Source of the DNA: Niveispirillum irakense DSM 11586
GTDB lineage: Bacteria > Pseudomonadota > Alphaproteobacteria > Azospirillales > Azospirillaceae
Assembly (NCBI RefSeq): GCF_000429645.1
Contig: NZ_AUCG01000021.1
Location: 310,001-374,000 of the forward strand
DNA length: 64,000 nt
Direction of reading: 5' to 3'
Position numbers and translations under genes: made by a program. Below are positions 36,200 through 45,424 of this stretch, piece after piece (within the stretch, counting starts at the first letter, position 1; every line of letters starts with the position of its first letter). The notes below the pieces were generated by a model that saw nothing but the letters and a program-made list of their open reading frames with translations, ran no database searches and was not told where the DNA came from.

Positions 36200-36937
36200 T
36201 CAGATGTCGCTCAACTCCGCGACGAAATCATAAGCGTCACCGCGATAGTAGGAGCGGGTAAATTCAGCGGCACGCCCGTCGCGCAGGAAGGCGCGCCGTT
36301 CAATCAACAGCCCGGCATGGCCGGCATCAACGCCCAGCATCTTGGCATGTTCGCCCAGGAAGGGCACAGCGCGCAGGCGCTGCAGCGCGCGCACGGGGCG
36401 GCTGCCGGCTTTTTCCAGGGCGGCATACAGGCTGTCGCCGACGGCATCGGCCGAGGGCAGGCAATAGCCGGCAATGGTGGAGAATTCCAGCGCCATCGGG
36501 ATGTCGTCGGCATAGCGGATTCGGGCAAAGCGCAGCACTGGCGCGCCCGGCGACAGGCCAAGCGCCATTGCCTCTTCCGGGTTCACCTGTCCGGGCCCGC
36601 GGGAAATCCACTCGCTGCTGGCCTTGCGTCCGCGCGCGGCCATGTCCTCGGAGAAGGAAGAGAGTTTGGAGAAGCTTTTTTCCACCCGGCCAGCGACGAA
36701 AGTGCCGGCACCGCGGCGGCGCGTCAGCAGCCCTTCTTCCACCAGTCCGGCGATGGCTTTGCGCACGGTGATGCGGGAAATGTCATATTCGATGGCCAAG
36801 TCACGCTCGGGGGGAATCGCGTCACCCTGGGCCAGCACATTGTCGCTGATCGCGTCGCGGATGAGTTGCTGGAGCTGGATATAGAGCGGCGAGTGGTTAT
36901 CCGCCCGGAAATGCCCCACCTGATCCGAAAACGCCAT
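36200..36937 (-). CDS. GntR-family (HutC/NagR-type) transcriptional regulator
   Basis: A 245-residue regulator. The N-terminal GntR winged helix contains PLYIQLQQLIRDAI and ERDLAIEYDISRITVRKAIAGL; the C-terminal UTRA ligand domain spans about residues 95-240. The start is set by a GAGAGG six bases before the ATG. HutC-type members such as NagR and DasR sense N-acetylglucosamine phosphates, which suits a GlcNAc-releasing locus. It is divergent from the TonB-dependent receptor and candidate operators lie between them. Confidence 0.92.
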   Translation of the reverse strand: MAFSDQVGHFRADNHSPLYIQLQQLIRDAISDNVLAQGDAIPPERDLAIEYDISRITVRKAIAGLVEEGLLTRRRGAGTFVAGRVEKSFSKLSSFSEDMAARGRKASSEWISRGPGQVNPEEAMALGLSPGAPVLRFARIRYADDIPMALEFSTIAGYCLPSADAVGDSLYAALEKAGSRPVRALQRLRAVPFLGEHAKMLGVDAGHAGLLIERRAFLRDGRAAEFTRSYYRGDAYDFVAELSDI

Positions 36938-37511
36938 CTGTCCCTCTCTCCGGCGGCAATGGACGCCGCTTCTTCCCATATCCATCAGCAATATCCGATG
37001 CTTGGGCCAAGGGCAACCGGTATAGGTATAGATCCATATTGGTATGCTCGCTTTCGGAAGCCAAAAATCTGGCCCGGACGTGTTTCTCCCCTCCCGGGAC
37101 CCCCTCAAAAGCCAATTGGGTCGCTGTTGGTATTGTTTGTAACGATCTGTGACTTTTCTGCCGCATGCATATGTAAGCACATGAAAATGTGACAGTTTTT
37201 GGTCCTTGGGACCGATAACAGAGTGTTGGCGGGTGAAAAGCCAGTATTGGGGCGAAAGCCAAGGAAATCCCTGCGACAAACTATATTCTGGCCTGTTTTC
37301 CGGAAGCGGCTATAGGACGGCAGCGTCCGGTGTTGGACGTAACAAACCCGTAATTCAGGTAGCACGTTTGGTATGGATTGGTTATGTTCGCTCTCGACAC
37401 TGAAGGTGATCGGAACAACCGACTAAGACAGTGCGGAACGTGACCGGCCGGTCGGTACATCTCGCGAGGCGGGGTGACTTTCGCGGTCGATGCAGATCAT
37501 GAACAGGGGAC
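36938..37511. promoter_or_regulatory. Regulatory region between gntR and the TonB receptor
   Basis: About 570 bases without a gene. TGGTAT occurs at 37040-37045, 37128-37133 and 37369-37374. AGGTATAGATCC at 37024-37035 resembles the NagR/DasR operator core TGGTNTAGACCA. The part before the receptor gene gives it a leader of 100 bases or more; no known riboswitch was recognised. Confidence 0.55.
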
Positions 37512-40256
37512 ATGACTATGCGCTTGCGGCATCTCATTCTCATTACTTCGGCGCTGGCGGGTTTTGCTGGTGCTGCCCAGGCACAGGACGCCACCCAGGG
37601 TGGCGGCGAAGTGCTGGAAGAAATCATTGTTACCGGTATTCGCGGCAGCCTGCGCCAGGCCATTGAGGTCAAGCGTCAGGCCAATTCCGTCGTCGATGTG
37701 ATTTCCGCTGAGGATGTCGGCAAGTTCCCGGACCGCAACGTTGCGGAATCGCTGTCCCACATTCCTGGCGTGTCCATCGACCGCCGTTTCGGTGAAGGCG
37801 AGAAGGTTGCCATCCATGGCACCGATCCGGCCCTGAACCGCATGCTGCTGAACGGCCATGCGCTGGCTTCGGCCGACTGGGGTGGCAACGATAACGACCC
37901 GTCCAGCCGTACCTTCAACTACTCCCTGCTGGCGCCGGAACTGGTGGACCGTCTTGAGGTCTACAAGTCTCCCGAGGCGCGCATCGAGGAAGGTTCGATC
38001 GGCGGCACGGTTATCGTCCGTACCCGCAAGCCGCTGGATATGGAAGCCAACTCCGTTTTCGGCTCGGCCGGTTATTCCTATAACGACCGTTCCGAGAAGG
38101 GCAATGTCCGCGCTTCCGGTCTTTATAGCTGGAAGAACGAGAACGAGACCCTGGGCATCCTCGGCGCGGTCACCTATGACCGCCAGCAGCTTGTCCGTTC
38201 CGGTGTCGAATTCTTCGGCTATGACAACACCAATGGCGGCAACAGCCCCTTCCTGACCACCAATGCGAATGGTCAGCGCGTGTTGAAGAACCCGAACGCT
38301 GTGATCACGGGTGGCACCGTCGCCGATCTGGATCAGGCTGTTTCGCCGTTCGGCATCAACTACGCCTATTTCCAGCAGGAACGTGAGCGCACCAGCGTTT
38401 CCGGTACCGTGCAGCTGCGCCCCACCGATGGGCTGACCCTGACGCTGAACGGCTTGCATATTGAAGGCGATTACAACAACTACAGCCAGTCCATGTACAC
38501 CATTCCGGGTGCCTGGACCGGCGACAAGCTGACTGCCGCCACCATCGAAAATGGTGTCGTCACCGCCGCCAGCTTCGACCGGGCTTCCAGCCAGAGCGCC
38601 CAGTTGGATACCAATGTTCGCAGCACCACGCTGAAGACGAACATGATCAACCTGGACACCGAGTTCGAAGGAACCAGTGGTGTCAAGCTGACGCTCTCCT
38701 CCGGCTGGAGCAAGGCGACCGGCGGCCGTAACCCCGAATATCTGTTCAACACCCAGGTTGCGCTGCCCTTCAGCTATGCCTTCGCCAACAAGTCGGCGGA
38801 TGTGAACTTTGTTGGCGATCTGACCGATCCGGCCAACTACTTCACCAACCGTGGTGTTGTGGCGCAGACCTATGATGGTCAGCCGCTGCTGGTTAATGGT
38901 CAGCAGCTTGTGGCCGCCCAGATCGGTGGCATCGATTACAGCCGCACCACCGACCGCGACATGTACACGGGCTTCGACATTGAATACCCGGTTGAGTTCG
39001 GTCCCTTCACCAAGATCCTGCTCGGCGGTCGTTACACCGATCACCTGAACAAGGTCGACAGCTCCGGCTCCAACGTTTACCTGCGTCAGTCGGCCCTGGC
39101 CTCGGCTTTGGGTGTTGAGACGGGCGTCACCCCGGGCGGCGTGTTCTCCGGCACCGGCGCCGGTGGCAATGCCACGCAGTACATGAACCTGTCGCGTGAC
39201 GCCGTGCAGACCATTCTGGCGAACGCGATCAATGTTGACCTGGGCCGTCGTATCGGTGGTTCCAACCGCGTGGAAGAAACCACCACCGCCGGTTATATTC
39301 AGGCCAATTTTGAGCAGGGTGACTTCCGCGGTAACGTCGGTGGCCGTCTGATCCATACCGAAGATGTTGCCTCCTTCGGTCTGACCCGCATCGAGCCGAA
39401 CGCGACCACGCCGCCGCGTCCGGTCTGGACGACGGAAAAGCAGGAATATACGAAGTTCCTGCCGGCCTTCAACATCGCCTACGACCTGCAGGAAGACGTG
39501 GTTCTGCGCGGTGCTGTTGCCAAGGTGCTCTCGCGTCCGCGTTATGGCGATCTGGCTGGCGCCACCTCGCAGAACGACACGACCAAGGATGCCAATGGCG
39601 GCAACCCGCAACTGAAGCCCTATGAGTCGACCAACTTCGAACTCTCGGCAGAATGGTATCCGCAGCAGGGCACCCTGCTGTCCTTGGAGCTGTTCCGCCG
39701 CGAGATCTCCAACTATGTCCTGAACTCCACCTCCCGGGTCCGTCTGTTCAACGGCCTGACCCAGCAATATGAGGATGGTTACAACCTGTCGGCGCCGGTC
39801 AATGCCGGTGATGCGGATGTGAATGGTATCCTGATTGCCGGTCAGACGGAAATCTGGAATGGCTTTGGTATTCAGGCCAACTACACCTTCTCCGACAGCT
39901 CGACCTCCAACAGCGATGCCAGCGGTGCGGCTCTGAACCTGCCGTACCTGTCCAAGCACACCGTGTCGCTGATCCCGTACTATGAGGAAGGTCCGTTCCA
40001 GGCCCGCCTCAGCTACAATTACCGGTCGGCCTATTTCCGTACCATCGGCCGCCTGGGCTCGCGTGAAATGGTGGCTCCGTACCACCAGCTCGACTTCTCC
40101 TCCAGCTATGAGCTGACCGACAATGTGTCCTTGACGGTCAATGCCCAGAACCTGCTGGACGAAGCCTATGTGCAGTATAATGGCAGCCGTGACCGTCCGA
40201 CCGCCTTCTACAAGAATGGCCGGACCTTTGCGGCCAGCGTTTCCTACCGCATGTAA
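37512..40256 (+). CDS. TonB-dependent receptor (Caulobacter/Xanthomonas type)
   Basis: A 914-residue outer-membrane receptor for energised uptake of glycans. A Sec signal peptide (residues 1-24, ending AAQA) is followed by a TonB box-like EIIVTGIRGSL, the plug domain (VVDVISAEDVGKFPDRNVAESLSHIPG) and a 22-strand-type barrel ending in aromatic SVSYRM. No SusD partner is present, as expected for proteobacteria. Its place inside the glycosidase locus indicates import of N-glycans or glycopeptides. AGGGGA precedes the ATG and a strong terminator follows. Confidence 0.94.
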   Translation: MTMRLRHLILITSALAGFAGAAQAQDATQGGGEVLEEIIVTGIRGSLRQAIEVKRQANSVVDVISAEDVGKFPDRNVAESLSHIPGVSIDRRFGEGEKVAIHGTDPALNRMLLNGHALASADWGGNDNDPSSRTFNYSLLAPELVDRLEVYKSPEARIEEGSIGGTVIVRTRKPLDMEANSVFGSAGYSYNDRSEKGNVRASGLYSWKNENETLGILGAVTYDRQQLVRSGVEFFGYDNTNGGNSPFLTTNANGQRVLKNPNAVITGGTVADLDQAVSPFGINYAYFQQERERTSVSGTVQLRPTDGLTLTLNGLHIEGDYNNYSQSMYTIPGAWTGDKLTAATIENGVVTAASFDRASSQSAQLDTNVRSTTLKTNMINLDTEFEGTSGVKLTLSSGWSKATGGRNPEYLFNTQVALPFSYAFANKSADVNFVGDLTDPANYFTNRGVVAQTYDGQPLLVNGQQLVAAQIGGIDYSRTTDRDMYTGFDIEYPVEFGPFTKILLGGRYTDHLNKVDSSGSNVYLRQSALASALGVETGVTPGGVFSGTGAGGNATQYMNLSRDAVQTILANAINVDLGRRIGGSNRVEETTTAGYIQANFEQGDFRGNVGGRLIHTEDVASFGLTRIEPNATTPPRPVWTTEKQEYTKFLPAFNIAYDLQEDVVLRGAVAKVLSRPRYGDLAGATSQNDTTKDANGGNPQLKPYESTNFELSAEWYPQQGTLLSLELFRREISNYVLNSTSRVRLFNGLTQQYEDGYNLSAPVNAGDADVNGILIAGQTEIWNGFGIQANYTFSDSSTSNSDASGAALNLPYLSKHTVSLIPYYEEGPFQARLSYNYRSAYFRTIGRLGSREMVAPYHQLDFSSSYELTDNVSLTVNAQNLLDEAYVQYNGSRDRPTAFYKNGRTFAASVSYRM

Positions 40257-40287
40257 CCTTCCCGACTTTCGGGATTGAGCGTACCGG

Positions 40288-40319
40288 ATGCCCGGCCAGC
40301 AATGGCCGGGCATTTTTTT
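40288..40319 (+). terminator. Intrinsic terminator after the TonB receptor gene
   Basis: ATGCCCGGCC (40288-40297) pairs with GGCCGGGCAT (40304-40313) around a six-base loop and is followed by a run of seven T. It separates the receptor transcript from the glycosidase operon. Confidence 0.93.
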
Positions 40320-40377
40320 GTCTTTTTTGGTAACAAACGTCCTTTCTGCATGGACGTCGTGCGCTGCATTTGGCACG

Positions 40378-40495
40378 ATACCATTTAGATATCAAATCGG
40401 ACCTGAAGCGGACCGGAGACGATCTCACTTTCACCACGAAGCCCAAGATTCACGCGGATTTGGCAGTTTCCGCCATTGAGGCTTCGATAATACCA
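40378..40495. promoter_or_regulatory. Upstream region of the glycosidase operon with ATACCA half-sites
   Basis: ATACCA occurs at 40378-40383 and 40490-40495, the reverse complement of the TGGTAT motifs found before the receptor gene. The second copy is 23 bases before the GH20 start codon. A shared regulator, probably the GntR protein, is inferred. Confidence 0.5.
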
Positions 40496-40517
40496 ATACC
40501 TATCCAATGAGGCAGGG

Positions 40518-42839
40518 ATGATACGAGCTGCATTGAGCATATCAATCGGGCTGGCGACGATGGTCGCCTCCACCGCGATAGCGCAAACATTACCGCCGCT
40601 CGTTCCTCTCCCGCAGAAAGTGGCTCCCGCATCCGGTAATTTTACGGTTTCCAACGGCGCCACCATCGCGGTCCCGCCGGGTGACGTGGGGGCGGCATCG
40701 GCTGCCCGTCTGCTTGTTACCCATGTCAAGACGGGACGCGGGCTGACGCTGGTGTTGGCGGAAACCGCCGGGTCCATCACGCTTGTCCGTGATGCCGCGG
40801 TCGTGGGGGAAGAAGCCTATAAGCTCACGGTTGATGGCAATGGCATCAAGGTTGTCGCCTCCGGTGATCGCGGCCTGATCTATGGCGCCATGACCGTGGC
40901 GCAGCTTTTGAGCCCTGACCACAATATCGGCAAGCCGGTGGTTGTACCGGCCCTGTCCATCGAGGATGCGCCGCGTTTCGGCTGGCGTGGTCTGATGGTC
41001 GACGTGGCGCGCCATTTCCAGCCCATCGAATTCCTGTACGGCATCGTCGATCAGATGGTGGCGGTGAAGCTGAACACGCTCCATATCCACCTGACCGACG
41101 ACCAGGGCTGGCGCTTTGAGGTAAAGCAGTACCCGAAGCTGACCGAGCTTGGCGCCTGGCGCCAGGGCCCCAGCACCGGTGGCCCCGCCCCGACGGAAAA
41201 GGTCGGTGGCTTCTATACCCAGGAACAGTTGAAGGCGCTGGTCGCTTATGCCGCCGAGCGTGGCATCACCATCGTGCCGGAAATCGATCTGCCGGGCCAC
41301 GCCCAGGCGCTGGTCGCCGCCTACCCGGAAATCGGCGTGTTTGGTGATCGCCCCGTTGTTTCCAATAATTGGGGCATCATGCCCTATCTGCTGAACCCGA
41401 ATGAACAGGGCATGCAGTTCATCAAGAATGTGCTGGATGAGCTGATCGCCGTGTTCCCCGGCACCTTCATCCATCTGGGTGGTGACGAGGCCGTTAAGGA
41501 CCAGTGGGAGCGCTCGGCCGAGGTTCAGGCCCAGATCAAGGCCCTGGGCTTGCGGGACGAGAACCACCTGCAGACCTGGGTGATTGACGAGCTGGGCGCC
41601 TATCTGGCCGAGAAGGGCCGCCGCCTGATCGGCTGGGATGAGATCTTGGATGGCGGGCTGCCGCCCTCGGCCTCCGTCATGTCCTGGCGGGGGGAGAAGG
41701 GGGCGGTCGCCGCCGCCAATATGGGCCATGATGTGGTGTTGAGCCCGGCGCCGATCCTCTATCTGGACAGTCTGCAAAGCGACCGCGCGGATGAGCCGCC
41801 GGGCCGCCTCTCCATCCAGACCCTGGCCGATGTCTATAAATACGATCCCATGCCGGCAGGCATCGCGGCGGACAAGGCCAAGCATGTCATGGGCGCCCAG
41901 GCCAATGCCTGGAGCGAGTATCTGGCCACCCCCTATCAGGTGCAGCATGTGATGTTCCCCCGCGCGGCGGCGGTGGCGGAAATCGTCTGGTCGGATAAGT
42001 ACAAGCGCGATTTCGTCAGCTTCCTGGACCGGGTGCGGCCGCAGATGCAGCGCTGGGAGCGGGCCGGCGTGCAGGTTGCCGACAGTGCCTTCGCGGTCGA
42101 TTTCAAACTGGATGGCACCCGTGGGGAAGCCCTGCGCGACAATAAGGTGAAGGTGAACCTGACCACCCAGGCCGGTTATGGCACCATCCGCTATACGCTG
42201 GATGGCAAGGAGCCGACGGCCAAGTCCAAGGCCTTCAAGGATACGCTGACGGTGAAGCCGGGCACCACCGTGCGCGCCGTTGCCTTCGACAAGGCGGGCC
42301 AGCCCACAGCATCCCCGCGCAGCTTTGACACCAGCCGGCAGGCGCTGTTGACCCGCAACGCGTCCGACATGGTGGCCTGCCCGCGCGGTTCCCTGGGTCT
42401 GCGCGTGCCGGCGACGGCTGGTGCCAAGGAAAATGCGCCCGCCTATAACATCAATATCTTTGATACCTGCACCGCCTATCCGGCGGCCCCGCTGGATGTG
42501 GCCAAGGGCTTCACCGTGGATGTCGTCCGTCTGGCCCGCCATTACGGTCTGGCGCATGAGGAAAAGGCCCTGCGCCGCCATTATGCCGTCACCACCCATG
42601 GCGAGCTGGTGATCAGCGCCAACTGCATTGAGGCCGCCAAGAGCGAAGGCAAGGTGAAGCCGACGGTCGTCGCCACCTTCCCGCTGCCGGACCCAAATAC
42701 CGCACCCACCCGCTTCAGCTTCAGCGGCACTCTGCCGAAGATGGATGGCGATACCGATATGTGCTTCCAGTTCACCTCGTCCCTGCAAGACCCGCATTAC
42801 GCGGTCCATAGCGTTACGCTGACGGAGAAGGCCCAATGA
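40518..42839 (+). CDS. GH20 beta-N-acetylhexosaminidase
   Basis: A 773-residue secreted enzyme that removes terminal GlcNAc (or GalNAc). The signal peptide ends near residue 23 (STAIAQ). The GH20b domain is followed by the TIM barrel with HIHLTDDQGWRFE and the catalytic pair Asp323-Glu324 in HLGGDEA. A chitobiase-like C-terminal domain (GTIRYTLDGKEPTAKSKAF) and another beta domain follow. It is first of five overlapping glycosidase genes. Here it probably trims antennal GlcNAc and perhaps the chitobiose core. Confidence 0.95.
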   Translation: MIRAALSISIGLATMVASTAIAQTLPPLVPLPQKVAPASGNFTVSNGATIAVPPGDVGAASAARLLVTHVKTGRGLTLVLAETAGSITLVRDAAVVGEEAYKLTVDGNGIKVVASGDRGLIYGAMTVAQLLSPDHNIGKPVVVPALSIEDAPRFGWRGLMVDVARHFQPIEFLYGIVDQMVAVKLNTLHIHLTDDQGWRFEVKQYPKLTELGAWRQGPSTGGPAPTEKVGGFYTQEQLKALVAYAAERGITIVPEIDLPGHAQALVAAYPEIGVFGDRPVVSNNWGIMPYLLNPNEQGMQFIKNVLDELIAVFPGTFIHLGGDEAVKDQWERSAEVQAQIKALGLRDENHLQTWVIDELGAYLAEKGRRLIGWDEILDGGLPPSASVMSWRGEKGAVAAANMGHDVVLSPAPILYLDSLQSDRADEPPGRLSIQTLADVYKYDPMPAGIAADKAKHVMGAQANAWSEYLATPYQVQHVMFPRAAAVAEIVWSDKYKRDFVSFLDRVRPQMQRWERAGVQVADSAFAVDFKLDGTRGEALRDNKVKVNLTTQAGYGTIRYTLDGKEPTAKSKAFKDTLTVKPGTTVRAVAFDKAGQPTASPRSFDTSRQALLTRNASDMVACPRGSLGLRVPATAGAKENAPAYNINIFDTCTAYPAAPLDVAKGFTVDVVRLARHYGLAHEEKALRRHYAVTTHGELVISANCIEAAKSEGKVKPTVVATFPLPDPNTAPTRFSFSGTLPKMDGDTDMCFQFTSSLQDPHYAVHSVTLTEKAQ

Positions 42840-45424
42840 AAATCCGCGCCGCTCTCCTTTCCGTCCTGCTGCTGACCAGTTCCGCGCTGGCAGCGCCCAA
42901 GGATATCGTCTCCCTGGATGGTGCATGGCAGGTCCGTATCGACCCCGCCGATGCCGATGCCGCGAAGTCGCACCCCAAGGAAGCCAAGTGGTTCAAGGCG
43001 CAGGTGCCGGGTTCGGTGCAGCAGGATCTGCTGGCCGCTGGTCGCGTGCCCGACCCGTTCATGGGCATCAATGAGGCGCCGATCCAATGGGCCGGCCTGA
43101 CCAACTGGCAGTTCCGCCGCACCATCGACGTGACGCCTGCCATGCTGGCGCGCGACAATCTGGAACTGGTGTTCGAGGGGCTGGACACGTTCGCCACCGT
43201 TACCGTCAATGGCAAGGCGCTGCTGTCCACCGACAATGCCCATCGCCGCTGGCGGGTGCCGGTGAAGCAGGCGCTCAAGGCGGGGGAGAACGAGATCATC
43301 GTCTCCATCGCCTCCCCCATCCGCACGCTGCAGCCCAAGGTGCTGGCGGAAGCCTTCCCGCTGCCCGGTGAATATGACAGTGCCTTCGGCGATGAGCCGA
43401 AGGGCAAGCAGACCAGCCCCTATATCCGCAAGCCGAAATACCAGTATGGCTGGGACTGGGGTCCCCGTCTGGTCAATATCGGCGTCTGGCAGCCGGTGAA
43501 TCTTGAGGTCTGGGATGATGCCCGCGTCGATACGCTGCTGGTGCATCAGGAAGCGCTGAACGATGCGGAAGCGCGGCTGCTGGCCCGCTATCGCGTCGTG
43601 GCCGACAAGGAAACCACGGTCACGCTGACCACCAGCATCACTGCGCCCGATGGTTCAGTGCAGCAGGTGGAGCGCACGGCCAAGGTGGCCGCCGGCGTGA
43701 ATGAGATCGCCGTGCCGGTGACCATCGACAAGCCGCAGCGCTGGTGGCCGGCAGGCTATGGTGCCCAGCCGCTTTACAAAGTTTCCGGCCAGTTGGGTGA
43801 CGGGCAGGGGACCGCCGACAAGGTGGAACGCCGCATCGGCCTGCGCACCAGCGAGTTCATCCGCGAGAAGGGCAGCTTCGGCTTCAAGATCAACGGGGTG
43901 GAGATTTTCGCCAAAGGGGCCAACCTGATCCCGTTCGACAATTTCCCCGCCCGCGTGACGGAAGCCCAGATGCGCGACGTGCTGGAAAGCGCCCGCGACG
44001 CCAACATGAACATGATCCGCGTCTGGGGCGGCGGTTATTACCTGCACAAGCCCTTCTATGACATGGCGGACGAGCTGGGCATCATGATCTGGCAGGACTT
44101 CATGTTCGGTGGGGCTGTTACCCCGCCGGATGCGGAATTCCGCCATAGCGTGAAGGCCGAGGCTGAGGAGCAGGTGGAACGCCTGCAGGCCCATGCCTCC
44201 ATCGTCGGCTGGGCTGGTAATAATGAGGTTCTGTCCGGCTGGGAGAACTGGTCCGACCGCAAGGCCTTCAAGAAGAAGGTCGGCCCGGATGAGCAGGAGC
44301 GCGTCGGCGTCGGCATGGCCGTGCTGTTCGACCGCGTGCTGCGCGATGCGGTGTTGAGCCGCTCGCCGGGTATTCCCTATTGGCCGGGTTCGCCGTCCAC
44401 CGATTTCGAGGGGCCGACCGACACGGATGCCGATGGCGACCGCCATTTCTGGGATGTCTGGTCCGGGTCCAAGCCGGTGGAGAAGTACCTGGAATCCTGC
44501 CCGCGCTTCATGTCGGAATATGGCTTCCAGTCCATGCCGGACATGGCGACCATCCGCCAGTTCGCCGGTAAGGGTGATCTTGCCATCGACAGCCCGGTGC
44601 TGAAGGCGCACCAGAAGTTCCTGGCTGGTGAAGGCAATGCCCGCCTGCAGATGTATCTGGATCAGCGGCTGCGCCCGGCGAAGGATTTCGCTGATCTGGT
44701 TTATCTGACCCAGGCCAACCAGGCCCTGGCGATCGAGATGGCGGCCCGCCATCACCGCGCCTGCCGCCCGGTGACCTTGGGCTCCCTCTATTGGCAGATC
44801 AACGATACCTGGCCGGCCATTTCCTGGGCCAGCATGGATTATTACGGTCGCTGGAAGCTGCTGCATTACGCGGCCCGCCGCTTCTTCGCGCCGCAGGCCA
44901 TCGCCACCCAGTATGGTGAGGGAACGACACGGGTTTCTGTGGTGTCTGACGCCACGCAGCCGATGGAGGGTACATGGCGTATCCGGTCCTTCGATATGGC
45001 TGGCAATGTCCTTGCCACTTATCAGGAGGCCGTCACCCTGGCGCCGCTGAGTGCCACCGAAGTCGCCAAGATTGCTGATGCCGACTTGTTCCGGGACAGC
45101 GATGCCAAGGCCAGCTATGCCGTGGCGGAACTGATCATCGACGGCAAAACCGTTTCCCGCACCGTTGTGGAACGCGCCCTGCCCAAGGACATGGCCTATC
45201 CCGCCCCCGGCCTGAAGGCTGAATGGGAGGGCAAGAAGGTGACGATCACGGCCGGCGCCCTGGCGCGTGTGGTCATGCTGGATTTCGGCGCCACCGCCGC
45301 CCAGCCGTCCGATGACGGGTTCGACCTGTTGCCGGGTGAAAGCATCACCATTGATGTCCGCTCCGATGCCTCCGCCGCCGCGCTGAAGCGCGCGCTGACC
45401 CTCCGGACCCTGGGACCGCAATAA
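42836..45424 (+). CDS. GH2 beta-mannosidase
   Basis: An 862-residue exported enzyme with a Sec signal peptide (first 19 residues). The GH2 layout with PKYQYGWDWGPRL and MIRVWGGGYY is typical of beta-mannosidases. Acid/base Glu464 lies in VGWAGNNE and nucleophile Glu561 in FMSEYGFQ. It would split the Man-beta-1,4-GlcNAc bond at the N-glycan core after the alpha-mannoses are gone. It overlaps the GH20 gene by four bases and the GH3 gene by one. Confidence 0.94.
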   Translation: MKIRAALLSVLLLTSSALAAPKDIVSLDGAWQVRIDPADADAAKSHPKEAKWFKAQVPGSVQQDLLAAGRVPDPFMGINEAPIQWAGLTNWQFRRTIDVTPAMLARDNLELVFEGLDTFATVTVNGKALLSTDNAHRRWRVPVKQALKAGENEIIVSIASPIRTLQPKVLAEAFPLPGEYDSAFGDEPKGKQTSPYIRKPKYQYGWDWGPRLVNIGVWQPVNLEVWDDARVDTLLVHQEALNDAEARLLARYRVVADKETTVTLTTSITAPDGSVQQVERTAKVAAGVNEIAVPVTIDKPQRWWPAGYGAQPLYKVSGQLGDGQGTADKVERRIGLRTSEFIREKGSFGFKINGVEIFAKGANLIPFDNFPARVTEAQMRDVLESARDANMNMIRVWGGGYYLHKPFYDMADELGIMIWQDFMFGGAVTPPDAEFRHSVKAEAEEQVERLQAHASIVGWAGNNEVLSGWENWSDRKAFKKKVGPDEQERVGVGMAVLFDRVLRDAVLSRSPGIPYWPGSPSTDFEGPTDTDADGDRHFWDVWSGSKPVEKYLESCPRFMSEYGFQSMPDMATIRQFAGKGDLAIDSPVLKAHQKFLAGEGNARLQMYLDQRLRPAKDFADLVYLTQANQALAIEMAARHHRACRPVTLGSLYWQINDTWPAISWASMDYYGRWKLLHYAARRFFAPQAIATQYGEGTTRVSVVSDATQPMEGTWRIRSFDMAGNVLATYQEAVTLAPLSATEVAKIADADLFRDSDAKASYAVAELIIDGKTVSRTVVERALPKDMAYPAPGLKAEWEGKKVTITAGALARVVMLDFGATAAQPSDDGFDLLPGESITIDVRSDASAAALKRALTLRTLGPQ

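Noticed and set aside
36938-37279. N-terminal extension of the GntR protein
   Set aside because: The frame is open upstream, but the extra 114 residues have no domain, no ribosome-binding site and would cover the operator region.
37497-40376. A very long open frame on the minus strand opposite the TonB receptor gene
   Set aside because: It mirrors the codon structure of the receptor gene, has no protein-like domains, and the plus-strand product is a clear receptor. Similar mirror frames oppose glyA, hrpB and the glycosidases.
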